DNA of 64,000 nucleotides from the NCBI GenBank assembly GCA_023392595.1, contig JAEVYU010000060.1, positions 1 to 64,000 on the forward strand, given 5' to 3'. Source of the stretch: Bacillota bacterium (GTDB lineage Bacteria; Bacillota; UBA4882; UBA8346). Below the pieces are notes generated by a model. The model searched no databases. It was not told the DNA's origin and saw nothing but the letters and a program-made list of their open reading frames with translations. Below, one piece after another: positions 25,855-33,947 of this stretch (positions within the stretch are counted from its first letter, which is position 1; the number at the start of each line of letters is the position of its first letter). The translations under genes and the position numbers were made by a program.

Positions 25855-26847
25855 TTAATACTCCCAAAACATCCGTTGGATGGTAGCCGGATCATCGGTC
25901 TTGGTAAGGGCCATGGCTAAGAGAATGCTTGCTTTTTGGGGGTTGAGGGTGTCGGAAACGATAAAATTACTCAGATCATCATTGATGGCCCCATTCCGGG
26001 TAACAATCCCGCTACTGACCCGGGTGCTCCGAACCACCACCACTCCTTGGGCCTGAATACCCATGAAAATATTTTTCATCATCTTCGACATATTGCCGTT
26101 TCCCAGACCCGCATAGACCAGTCCTTTAACTCCGGCGGCAACGGCGGCCTGCGCCAGTACGCCAAGGTTGCCCACATGACCGTAAATAATTTCAACCGGA
26201 GGAAGTTCGCCAAGGCCGTCAATGACGAATTCACTCATATAGGTGTGTTTACGGGTAGGTTGCCGGTAAAAATGGGGCTCCCCTTCCATGAGATATCCGA
26301 TATAACCAAGCTCCGGGGCTTTAAAACTATCTTGAAGGGAGGTATTGGTCTTGGTAACTTCCCGGCTGGAATTGATAGTATTGTTCAACGTCACCAAAAT
26401 CCCTTTACCGGATGCTTCTTCACTAGCCGCCAGAATAATGGCGTTATAAAGGTTCATGGGTCCGTCGGAGCTGAGCGCGGAAGCCGGGCGCATCGCCCCC
26501 ACTACAACCACCGGCTTATGGCTTTTGACCACCAAATTGAGAAAATAAGCGGTTTCTTCCAAAGTGTCGGTCCCATGGGTAACAACCACGCCGTCAATCT
26601 CCGGCGAGGAAAGCAAGTCATTAATGCGGGCGGCAAGAGTAAGCCAGATCTGATGGGTCATTTCCGCACTGTCAATCTGGGCAATCTGCTCGCTGGAAAT
26701 CCGGGCGATATTACTTAGGGGCTCTGAAATATCTTTCGTAATCGCTTCAATCGGCAAAATAGCCGGCTGATAACTGGCCGTATCGGTTATCGAACTGGAA
26801 ACCCCGGCAATTGTTCCACCGGTGGCAAGTATCACAATGTTTTTCAT
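25855..26847 (-). CDS. L-asparaginase
   Basis: The 330-residue enzyme hydrolyses asparagine to aspartate and ammonia. Both active-site threonine motifs are present: ILATGGTIAG with T12 and VVTHGTDTLEET with T93/D94. VVVGAMRPASALSSDGP follows. There is no signal peptide, so the enzyme is cytoplasmic despite its type II-like sequence. Its position next to the liv operon fits amino-acid catabolism. Confidence 0.93.
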   Translation of the reverse strand: MKNIVILATGGTIAGVSSSITDTASYQPAILPIEAITKDISEPLSNIARISSEQIAQIDSAEMTHQIWLTLAARINDLLSSPEIDGVVVTHGTDTLEETAYFLNLVVKSHKPVVVVGAMRPASALSSDGPMNLYNAIILAASEEASGKGILVTLNNTINSSREVTKTNTSLQDSFKAPELGYIGYLMEGEPHFYRQPTRKHTYMSEFVIDGLGELPPVEIIYGHVGNLGVLAQAAVAAGVKGLVYAGLGNGNMSKMMKNIFMGIQAQGVVVVRSTRVSSGIVTRNGAINDDLSNFIVSDTLNPQKASILLAMALTKTDDPATIQRMFWEY

Positions 26848-26894
26848 AGAGAATTTCCCTTTTCATAATGATGCAACCTAAAAAACACTTCTAA

Positions 26895-26903
26895 AATTAT
26901 ATC
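26895..26903 (-). promoter_or_regulatory. Extended -10 promoter candidate for asparaginase
   Basis: On the minus strand TGATATAAT lies about 50 bases upstream of the asparaginase start. No good -35 element is visible. The gap 26848-27192 otherwise contains the liv terminator and no gene. Confidence 0.45.
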
Positions 26904-27034
26904 ATATTCCGACATGCTTTCCGCCATCCATTGAGAGAATCCATTCCGTCACAAGAATAATTCTTTCTGTCGTTCAGTGAATTCTTTCCGTCAAAAACCC
27001 ATTATAAACGGTATATTGGCTCAAACGATACGAT

Positions 27035-27068
27035 AAAAAAGTAAGTTCCAAACGGGACTTACTTTTTT
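27035..27068 (-). terminator. Terminator of the liv operon
   Basis: GTAAGTTCC pairs with GGACTTAC around a short loop, flanked by A6 and T6, so the hairpin can terminate on either strand. It lies about 125 bases past the livF stop. Confidence 0.8.
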
Positions 27069-27192
27069 AACTTTCCTTTTTAATAAGCTGAATTGATTGA
27101 CACTCCACCGCCGGCGGCTTAAAGCGCCATCAGCATGCTGCGTATCAACATGACCTTGCCAAAAGCATCGGATTAGGATCCCTCTCTCAGCA

Positions 27193-27954
27193 TTACCCGG
27201 CAGAAAGCTGGTTCGGCCCTTTTTTATTGCCCAGATAGGCCTCTTTGACCCGGCTATCCTGAGCCAGATTAGCGGCCGACCCTTCCAGGGCGATCCGTCC
27301 GTTCTCCAATACATAGCCGCGGTGGGCGATTTTCAAAGCCATATTGGCGTTTTGTTCCACCAAAAGAATGGTCGTTCCTTGGGCGTTAATTTCCTGGATC
27401 GCTTTAAAAACTTCTTTCACTAAAATCGGCGAAAGTCCCATCGAGGGTTCATCGAGTAACATCACCCGGCAGTCACTCATCATGGCCCGGCCCAGCGCCA
27501 GCATCTGCTGCTCGCCGCCGCTTAAAGTCCCGGCAATTTGGGATTGCCTTTCCTCCAACCGGGGGAACAGTTCAAAAACTCCCCGGTATAATTTATTCAG
27601 GGTGTTGGAACCCGGTGCTTTCTTTACAGTCCAGGTCGCTAATTTTAGGTTCTCCTGTACCGTCAGGCTTGGAAAAATACCCCGTCCCTCGGGTACGTGC
27701 GCGATTCCCAAAGCAACCACCTGATGGGCCAGACGGTTGTTTAAACTGTTTCCCTGATACATGATTTCCCCCTCGGTCAGGGGCAACATTCTGGAGATCG
27801 CCCGAAGCGTGGTGGTTTTTCCGGCTCCGTTGGCCCCAAGCAAAGAAACGATTTCCCCTTCGTTGATTTGAAGCGAAATGTGATGCAAAGCCTTAATAGC
27901 CCCATAGGCTACCGATAGCTGCCTGATTTCCAAAAGACCCGGTGTGGCGTTCAT
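27193..27954 (-). CDS. livF: Branched-chain amino-acid ABC transporter ATPase LivF
   Basis: The 253-residue ATPase has Walker A GANGAGKTT, signature LSGGEQQ, Walker B VMLLDEPSMGL and the switch region LLVEQNANMAL. It energises uptake of leucine, isoleucine and valine or related amino acids. Its start overlaps the livG stop by four bases, implying coupling. A terminator hairpin lies downstream. Confidence 0.95.
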   Translation of the reverse strand: MNATPGLLEIRQLSVAYGAIKALHHISLQINEGEIVSLLGANGAGKTTTLRAISRMLPLTEGEIMYQGNSLNNRLAHQVVALGIAHVPEGRGIFPSLTVQENLKLATWTVKKAPGSNTLNKLYRGVFELFPRLEERQSQIAGTLSGGEQQMLALGRAMMSDCRVMLLDEPSMGLSPILVKEVFKAIQEINAQGTTILLVEQNANMALKIAHRGYVLENGRIALEGSAANLAQDSRVKEAYLGNKKGPNQLSAG

Positions 27955-28727
27955 CCCGCAGCCTCCTCTTCTCCCAAGTAAGCCTTGATGACCATGGGAT
28001 CATTGGTAACCTCATCCGGCTTACCGGCTGCAATCGTCCGTCCGAAATCCATCACCTGGACATATTGACAAAGTTCCATCACCACCGGCATTTGGTGCTC
28101 TATCAGTAAAATCGACAAATTGAAATCCTGGTGAACCCGGTGAATCAGGTCAATTAATTCCCGCACTTCGGTCGGGTTCATCCCAGCCGCCGGTTCGTCC
28201 AGTAACAACACTCTTGGCTGTGTGGCCAGGGCTCTGGCAATTTCCAGCCTGCGTTGTTCCCCGTAAGGCAAATTTGTGGCCAGTTCATTTCTGCGGTCCA
28301 CCAGCCCAAACCGGTTTAGATACGCCAAACTTTCTTCCCGGATCTGCCTTTCTCTGCTGCGAAAATGGGGGGAAGCCCAAATCGCATCCCAAAGATGATA
28401 ACCGATCCGGTTATGCATCGCCATTTTGATATTATCCAATACCGACATCTGGTCAAAGAGACGGATATTTTGAAAAGTACGGGAAATGCCGGCCCGGGCA
28501 AGGGCATCCGAGGAGAGTCTGGTGATATCTTTTTCGGCGAGCCACATTTTGCCCGCATCCGGTTTGTAGACCCCGGTGATTAAATTAAAAACCGTGGTTT
28601 TGCCGGCCCCATTGGGCCCGATAATCCCCTGAATCGCCCTTTCACCGAGTTCTAACGTAAAATCAAGCGTTGCGGTAAGCCCGCCGAAGGATTTGGAAAG
28701 TTTTTCCGTTTTAAGCACGTGTTTCAA
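27951..28727 (-). CDS. livG: Branched-chain amino-acid ABC transporter ATPase LivG
   Basis: The 258-residue ATPase has Walker A GPNGAGKTTVFNLITG, the family-typical FQNIRLF, LPYGEQRRLEIARAL and Walker B VLLLDEPAAGMNP. The start is TTG 28727, eight bases after GAGGA, inside the end of livM (17-base overlap). It forms a heterodimer with LivF beneath the LivHM pore. Confidence 0.95.
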   Translation of the reverse strand: MKHVLKTEKLSKSFGGLTATLDFTLELGERAIQGIIGPNGAGKTTVFNLITGVYKPDAGKMWLAEKDITRLSSDALARAGISRTFQNIRLFDQMSVLDNIKMAMHNRIGYHLWDAIWASPHFRSRERQIREESLAYLNRFGLVDRRNELATNLPYGEQRRLEIARALATQPRVLLLDEPAAGMNPTEVRELIDLIHRVHQDFNLSILLIEHQMPVVMELCQYVQVMDFGRTIAAGKPDEVTNDPMVIKAYLGEEEAAG

Positions 28728-29730
28728 TGACCGGTTCCTCCTCTCGAGAGCTGAGCCACCGCCACTCGCGATTACCCATCAAACCATACTGCCTGGTCAA
28801 CATGATGATGATCAGTACCAAGGGACTGACTATCATCCGCCACTCAGCCAGGCGGGGCGAAATCATGCTGAGCACATTGCGGAGAATTTCCATCATCAAG
28901 GTATAAAAAACGGCTCCCAGGATAGAACCGGAAAGGCTGCCCATCCCTCCCAGATAGAGCATGACCAGGATTTCAGTAGTTTTAATGTAATCAAAACTTT
29001 TCGGGGTAATGAATTGCTGATACTGGGCCCACAGGCCTCCGGCCAAACCCGCAAAAGTGGCGGCCACGGTAAAGGCGATATTTTTAACCCGGTTAATACT
29101 GACGCCCATGAGTTCGCTGGCAATGGTATTCTCGCGGATCGAAACCCAAAGCCTTCCGTAGTTTGAATTCACCAGGTTCCGCAGAATTGCGTAGGTCAAT
29201 ACGACACAGATCCCTACGACGATTAAATTCGTTCCCTTGGGTATTCCGACCAGCCCCCGGGGCCCACCGACAAAATCAATATTCTGGATGGCATTGACGA
29301 TAATCATGTTAAAGCCCAGGGTAATAATGGCCAAATAATCCCCAATGGTTTTAAAGGTAACGAGCCCGATTAAATACCCGATCAGTCCGGCGGCAATTGC
29401 GCCTCCGCTTAAGGAAAGCATTAACCGAAATACCAACGGCAAATTGAAATGAATGGCTATCAGGGAAGCTGTATAGGCACCGATGGCCATGAAACCGGCG
29501 TGCCCGAGGGTAAACTCTCCCAAATAGCCGTTGACAATATTTAAACTTGATACCAATATCACATTCATCCCAATAACCGTCAGGACATGGATATAATACT
29601 GGCTAAACAAGTCACATTCACCGAGAAAAAAGAGCACCATGATTGCAATCAAGGAAGCGAGCGCAACCGGCCAAAAACTGAACAAGAACGATTGAAATGA
29701 GGCCTTCGGCTTTAATAACGGTTCAGACAT
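28711..29730 (-). CDS. livM: Branched-chain amino-acid ABC transporter permease LivM
   Basis: The 339-residue permease has about eight to ten membrane helices and the LivM signature NGYLGEFTLGHAGFMAIGAY, plus LYLGGMGSLSGSILGAVFY. An N-terminal cytoplasmic extension of ~20 residues precedes the first helix. It follows livH with a four-base gap. Confidence 0.95.
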   Translation of the reverse strand: MSEPLLKPKASFQSFLFSFWPVALASLIAIMVLFFLGECDLFSQYYIHVLTVIGMNVILVSSLNIVNGYLGEFTLGHAGFMAIGAYTASLIAIHFNLPLVFRLMLSLSGGAIAAGLIGYLIGLVTFKTIGDYLAIITLGFNMIIVNAIQNIDFVGGPRGLVGIPKGTNLIVVGICVVLTYAILRNLVNSNYGRLWVSIRENTIASELMGVSINRVKNIAFTVAATFAGLAGGLWAQYQQFITPKSFDYIKTTEILVMLYLGGMGSLSGSILGAVFYTLMMEILRNVLSMISPRLAEWRMIVSPLVLIIIMLTRQYGLMGNREWRWLSSREEEPVIETRA

Positions 29731-29734
29731 TCTC

Positions 29735-30616
29735 TCACACCTTCTTTATCATTGGTTTGCCCATAATTCCGCTAGGCCAGATCAGTAATAAGATAATCAG
29801 CAACCCAAAGGCAATCCCATTTTTCAGATTGGAAGAAAGATAGGCCACTGTCAAAACTTCCACGCCCGCCAGGAGGAACGATCCCAAAACTGCGCCTTCG
29901 ATCGAACCAATCCCGCCGATAACCGCGGCTATAAATGCCTTCCACCCAAGATCGATTCCCATATACGGATCAATGGAATAAGCCTGCCCGTAAAAAACTC
30001 CGCCCGCGGCAGCCAGGGCCGAACCAATTGCGAAGGTAACCATGATAATCCAATTTAAATTGATCCCCATCAACGGGACTACATCCTGATTGTCGGCAAC
30101 AGCCCGCATGGCCGTGCCAACCATGGTCTTATTGACCACAAACCACAAAACACCCATCAAAAATAGCGATACTACAATGATTAAGATCTTGTCTTCCGTA
30201 ACCACAATGCCGTTAAATAACTTTAAAACATGATTCGGCAATTGCGCCGGCAACTGGCGGGTTTCGGGTCCGACCAGCAGCCGGACGATATTCTCCAAAA
30301 AGTAACCCACTCCCAGCGCCGTAATGACCAGCGACATTCTTTGGGCCTTGCGAAGTCTACGGTAAGCGACTCTTTCAATGATGACTCCCGCCAAAGCCGT
30401 AAGCAGCATAGCCAGGGGCATCATGATGACCAACGGCATACCGGTGATATAAGTAACCAGCAAGAACCCGATAAATCCTCCCAGCATAAAAATATCGCCG
30501 TGGGCAAAGTTTATCAGGCGAATGATCCCGTAAACCATGCTATATCCAAGGGCTATCAAAGCATAAACCGCCCCTAACTGGGCTGCATTCAATATTTGTT
30601 GAATGACAATCTCCAA
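29735..30616 (-). CDS. livH: Branched-chain amino-acid ABC transporter permease LivH
   Basis: The 293-residue membrane protein carries the LivH motifs YSMVYGIIRLINFAHGD, GTAMRAVADNQDVVPLMGIN and FIAAVIGGIGSIEGAVLGSF. The start is TTG 30616 behind GGGGGGAG. It forms the membrane pore with LivM. It is separated from livK by 224 bases that contain a long hairpin, a common arrangement that allows more binding protein than permease to be made. Confidence 0.95.
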   Translation of the reverse strand: MEIVIQQILNAAQLGAVYALIALGYSMVYGIIRLINFAHGDIFMLGGFIGFLLVTYITGMPLVIMMPLAMLLTALAGVIIERVAYRRLRKAQRMSLVITALGVGYFLENIVRLLVGPETRQLPAQLPNHVLKLFNGIVVTEDKILIIVVSLFLMGVLWFVVNKTMVGTAMRAVADNQDVVPLMGINLNWIIMVTFAIGSALAAAGGVFYGQAYSIDPYMGIDLGWKAFIAAVIGGIGSIEGAVLGSFLLAGVEVLTVAYLSSNLKNGIAFGLLIILLLIWPSGIMGKPMIKKV

Positions 30617-30732
30617 GGGTTAACTCCCCCCGCCTTTTTAATGGCTTCTTGCTATTAGCTTTTGGCTTTTAATAATTGAAGTACTTTCCCGCCGCCTACG
30701 GCAAATTGCGATGCAATCGAAAGGATAATGAT

Positions 30733-30784
30733 TTTCTCTGTGAACTCTGTGGCTAAATCAATTAGCCACAGAGACACAGAGAAA
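30733..30784 (-). repeat. livK-livH intergenic hairpin
   Basis: TTTCTCTGTG and TCTGTGGCTAA pair with TTAGCCACAGAGA and CACAGAGAAA around a five-base loop, giving a stem of about 20 pairs with a small bulge. It may stabilise the livK transcript or reduce read-through. One arm belongs to a dispersed motif (TTAGCCACAGAGACACAGAG) also seen near 63.1 kb. Confidence 0.7.
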
Positions 30785-30840
30785 CAATTTTCCAAGTAGC
30801 TAATAGCCGATAGCTGAAAATCACTTCTTTTAAGCTTCTA

Positions 30841-31980
30841 TCACGGATTTACCGCACTGTCGAGCACAAATTGGCCATTATCAATCCGGATTACCACCGC
30901 GCCTTTTACCGGGTCGCCCGTACCTTCGTAAGTGATGTCCCCGGTTACTCCCTTGAAACCTTTGGTAGCGGCAATCGCATTACGAATCGCTTTGGAATCG
31001 GCTTTACCCGCTTTGGCAATGGCTTTAAACAGAATATAAGCCGAGTCATAGGTTAAAGCTGCAGCGGCATCAGGTTTCCTCCCGTATTTCTTTTCATAGG
31101 CGGTGATAAAATGTTGAGCAGCCGGACGTTTGATATCGGGGGAATAATGGTTGGTGAAATAGGTCCCGTCCATATCCTTGCCCCCTATTTTCAGCAATTG
31201 GGGATCATCCCAGCCATCACTGCCGATTACGGTGCAGGTGAGTCCGAGTTTCCGGGCTTGTTGAATTTGCAGCGGCACTTCGTTGAAATAGTTGGGCAAG
31301 AAAAGGATAGCCGGATTGGCGCCTTTAATCTTGCTGAGTTGCGCGGAAAAATCCTTGTCATTGGTATTATAAGTTTCAAAACCGACGATTTTTCCGCCGG
31401 CTTTGGTGTATTCAGCGCGGAAAACTTCGGCAATCCCTTTATTATAATCACTGGCAACGTCATAAAGTACGGCGGCGGTTTTCTTTTTGAGATTTTTGAG
31501 AGCGTATTCCGCTACGACCCGGCCTTGAAAAGGATCAATAAAGCAGGCCCGGAAAATATAGGAACGTCCTTTGGTCACGTTGGGATTGGTCGACCAAGGA
31601 GTAATTTGAGGAACTTGCGCGCTCTCCGCGATCGGAGCGCCGGCATTTGAACATTTACTGGCCTGGGAGCCGATAATGGCCAGGACCCTGTCTTGACTGA
31701 TTAGCTTTTGAAAGACCGTAGCGGTTGATTCCGGTTTATTCTCGTCGTCTTCAATAATAAATTTCACTTTCCGTTTGGAAGAACCCACTTTGATTCCTCC
31801 GGCGGCATTGATTTCCGATTCCGCCATTAATACGGCATTCTGGGTTGATTGGCCGAGTGTTGAAATATCACCGGTCAACGGCGCCGACACGCCGATTTTC
31901 AATTCATCAGCAGCATAACTTATAATTCCCAAACAAATGACAAACATTGCGGCAAGCAAAAAAACAACCCATTTTTTCAT
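30841..31980 (-). CDS. livK: Branched-chain amino-acid binding protein LivK
   Basis: The 379-residue substrate-binding protein has a signal peptide (KKWVVFLLAAMFVICLGIIS, cut near AYA). The mature N-terminus is LKIGVSAPLTGDISTLGQST, and ISQDRVLAIIGSQASKCSN follows. There is no lipobox cysteine at the cleavage site, so membrane anchoring is not evident. AAAGGAGG precedes the start. It is the first gene of the livKHMGF operon and has its own strong promoter. Confidence 0.93.
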   Translation of the reverse strand: MKKWVVFLLAAMFVICLGIISYAADELKIGVSAPLTGDISTLGQSTQNAVLMAESEINAAGGIKVGSSKRKVKFIIEDDENKPESTATVFQKLISQDRVLAIIGSQASKCSNAGAPIAESAQVPQITPWSTNPNVTKGRSYIFRACFIDPFQGRVVAEYALKNLKKKTAAVLYDVASDYNKGIAEVFRAEYTKAGGKIVGFETYNTNDKDFSAQLSKIKGANPAILFLPNYFNEVPLQIQQARKLGLTCTVIGSDGWDDPQLLKIGGKDMDGTYFTNHYSPDIKRPAAQHFITAYEKKYGRKPDAAAALTYDSAYILFKAIAKAGKADSKAIRNAIAATKGFKGVTGDITYEGTGDPVKGAVVIRIDNGQFVLDSAVNP

Positions 31981-32162
31981 ATTTTAAGTCCTCCTTTTTA
32001 AATTAGGCGCCAAATACCCCAGCCATAAGCATAAAACGAACAACAAGTCTATTCGTGAACGCTTTACGATTACCTCCTTTTGTTTTTAAATTTACGAAAA
32101 TACAAACAATGCTGTCTTGCTAAACACTTTCAGGTTAACTAAGTGTGATGTTTATGTTATAA
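31981..32162 (-). promoter_or_regulatory. livK 5' leader with an extra ribosome site
   Basis: Between the promoter and livK lie about 175 transcribed bases. Within it AAAGGAGG appears at about 32073-32080 but no ATG, GTG or TTG follows at usable distance. The frame after it is leucine-rich (DLLFVLCLWLGYL) and ends just at the livK ribosome site. It may be a leader peptide with a non-standard start, or a chance remnant. Confidence 0.35.
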
Positions 32163-32191
32163 ATAGTAGCAAAATCAAACCTGATAATCAA
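32163..32191 (-). promoter_or_regulatory. livK promoter
   Basis: On the minus strand TTGATT and TACTAT are separated by exactly 17 bases, a good sigma-A promoter. It lies about 180 bases upstream of livK. Confidence 0.75.
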
Positions 32192-32215
32192 GAGTTTTTA
32201 AAACTTCTTTCCACA

Positions 32216-32257
32216 AAAATGAGGATGATTCGTTGCAATGCGCATCATCCTCATTTT
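32216..32257. terminator. Strong hairpin upstream of the livK promoter
   Basis: AAAATGAGGATGAT pairs with ATCATCCTCATTTT around a 14-base loop, with T5 following on the minus strand. It insulates the liv promoter from transcription arriving from the cold-shock gene side. Confidence 0.7.
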
Positions 32258-32336
32258 GTCTCCCTTGATACAAATGAAAATATCCCTGTTGGCCCTTTCA
32301 CCCTGAATCTTTCAAAAACAAACGGAATAAAAATAA

Positions 32337-32442
32337 GCGGCTGTCTGAAAGAGGCAAAATCGACCGGAAAATACAATATATGAACAAAAAGTGATATATT
32401 GCATTTCTTATGGATTTACCAACTCTTTTTCAGGACAGCCGC
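32337..32442. mobile_element. MITE-like palindromic element, copy B
   Basis: Ends are GCGGCTGTCTGAAA and TTTCAGGACAGCCGC; inner pair AAATACAATATA / TATATTGCATTTC. It lies between the cold-shock terminator and the livK promoter and is the most symmetrical of the three copies. Confidence 0.72.
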
Positions 32443-32466
32443 TTCTATTGCAAGAATGGCAATATT

Positions 32467-32497
32467 AAAAAAAACCCCGGTATTGGCCGGGGTTTTG
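32467..32497 (-). terminator. Terminator of the cold-shock gene
   Basis: AAAACCCCGG pairs with CCGGGGTTTT around a six-base loop, followed by a long T tract on the minus strand, 18 bases after the csp stop. Confidence 0.9.
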
Positions 32498-32514
32498 GGT
32501 TTTTCGAATTGATA

Positions 32515-32712
32515 TTAAGCTTTGGTAACATTAGCCGCTTGCGGCCCACGTTCGCCTTCAACGATATCGAATTCAACCATTTGGCCTTCTTCTAAGGTTT
32601 TGAAACCATCCATTTGGATAGCTGAGAAATGAACAAAAACGTCTTTGCCGCCGTCTCTCTCAATAAAGCCAAAACCTTTCTCTGCGTTAAACCATTTAAC
32701 TTTACCTTGCAT
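32515..32712 (-). CDS. csp: Cold-shock protein
   Basis: The 65-residue CspA-type OB-fold protein has RNP-1 KGFGFIERD and RNP-2 DVFVHFSAI, and starts MQGKVKWFNAEKGFGF. It binds single-stranded nucleic acids and acts as an RNA chaperone. AGGAGG lies upstream. The ~65-base leader, strong promoter and terminator make it a self-contained monocistronic gene. Confidence 0.97.
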   Translation of the reverse strand: MQGKVKWFNAEKGFGFIERDGGKDVFVHFSAIQMDGFKTLEEGQMVEFDIVEGERGPQAANVTKA

Positions 32713-32778
32713 AAACCATTCCTCCTAAAAAAAATCTCTTGTGGGAAACCCAAACTCTGGGCCAAAACCACAATACCT

Positions 32779-32807
32779 ACTATAACACAGGAAAATATCA
32801 ATGTCAA
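32779..32807 (-). promoter_or_regulatory. Cold-shock gene promoter
   Basis: On the minus strand TTGACA and TATAGT are separated by 17 bases, close to the sigma-A consensus. Confidence 0.88.
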
Positions 32808-32991
32808 ACAAAAGAAGTTGTGGAATCCAGTACCAAGGCAAATATTGCAAACTTCACTCCATCAACCGTGTGACAACGACAAGACCCTAAAATGCATCTT
32901 TCTTTGATAATGAACTTTTAATTACGAATTATTAAATTATTATAACACGATTTAATTTTAAACCGACAGGCAAAGCAGAACGGATGGTTCT

Positions 32992-33396
32992 TTAGCCGGG
33001 GATACTTGTTTTATTCAGCGCCTGTTCCTTATTTTTTTTCATTGCCTGAGCCCAGGCGTCCCGCAATTCAGTTGAATATCCCAGAATTTCGGATATCATT
33101 TTACCATCTTTCTGTAAATTGGCCTCAACTAATCTCCGATACATATAATCATACAAAGGGCTTAGGGACTTGGAAATTTCAAATTCCGGCTTCAGAGTCG
33201 CCTTAAATTCCAAAATGATATTTTGCGCCTTAATCAAGTTATCGTGGGATTTTTGAATGTTTTTTTCTTCAATTCCCTTTTGAGCTTGAATCAAAAACTT
33301 CACCAGTCCGTTGTAAAGCATCAGGGTCAGTTCTTCCGGCTTTGAAGTCAAAATTGAATTAGTTTGATAAACCGCTTGTCCGTTTGCTAATGCCAT
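32992..33396 (-). CDS. fliS: Flagellin export chaperone FliS
   Basis: The 134-residue helical protein begins MALANGQAVYQTNSILTSKP and has ELTLMLYNGLVKFL and LSPLYDYMYRRLVEAN, typical of FliS. It binds the flagellin C-terminus and prevents premature polymerisation. ATG 33396 follows TAAGGAGG; the longer frame overlaps the upstream gene. It is the last gene of the flagellar locus. Confidence 0.93.
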   Translation of the reverse strand: MALANGQAVYQTNSILTSKPEELTLMLYNGLVKFLIQAQKGIEEKNIQKSHDNLIKAQNIILEFKATLKPEFEISKSLSPLYDYMYRRLVEANLQKDGKMISEILGYSTELRDAWAQAMKKNKEQALNKTSIPG

Positions 33397-33442
33397 CGTA
33401 AAAACCTCCTTAGTTTTTGGTGACCATGTCCAGGATTGTTCG

Positions 33443-33886
33443 TTATTTACGGCTATCCGTATAAACACCGGCCGCGCTGATCCGCTGACCTGCCTGATAT
33501 CCATTGATCCCCTTCCGTCCACAATTCAATGCACCAATGCGCATCCTTAGATTTTGCAATTCATTTGTAATGGCGTTCTTAATTTGTTCATCCAACCCTA
33601 AAATTTCCTGAATAAGCATTTTGGATCGAGCGGTTAAAGTGGCAACCGCCGTATTATACTTTATGGAGTCGTCACTTAATTGAAATTCGCTTTTTAACGC
33701 ATCCTCAATGCTGTTCAACGTCTCAACACAGCGTTCCCGCGTCTCCAAAAGGCTGTCATATTCACTCTCATGGTTTTCATAAGTCAAACCGGTAAGCATT
33801 TTTGAACAAGCCAGCAATTCCTCTAAAAAATGGATTTTGTTCTCCAGCAGCCCCCGAATGTGATTTTCTTCCAATGGCTCCACCAT
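33443..33886 (-). CDS. FliT/FlgN-like flagellar chaperone candidate
   Basis: This 147-residue, mostly helical protein lies between fliD and fliS. LLENKIHFLEELLACSKMLT and a long charged helix with SLLETRERCVETLNSIE recall FliT/FlgN export chaperones. The tail (GRKGINGYQAGQRISAAGVY) resembles the C-terminus of FlgN-type proteins. FliT binds FliD, and the position next to fliD supports that reading; sequence alone is weak. Confidence 0.65.
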   Translation of the reverse strand: MVEPLEENHIRGLLENKIHFLEELLACSKMLTGLTYENHESEYDSLLETRERCVETLNSIEDALKSEFQLSDDSIKYNTAVATLTARSKMLIQEILGLDEQIKNAITNELQNLRMRIGALNCGRKGINGYQAGQRISAAGVYTDSRK

Positions 33887-33947
33887 TGATACCCCTTCCG
33901 GATGGTTTCAATCCAGCCCCATATTTCGGATTCAATCGTTGCTCCTT

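Noticed and set aside
31981..32336. T-box or other amino-acid riboswitch upstream of liv
   Set aside because: No T-box sequence (AGGGTGG-type) or specifier hairpin is seen, and the strong hairpin lies upstream of the promoter, not in the leader.
32117..32383. 88-codon plus-strand frame upstream of livK
   Set aside because: It runs antisense through the livK promoter, a hairpin and part of a MITE copy, and has no ribosome site.
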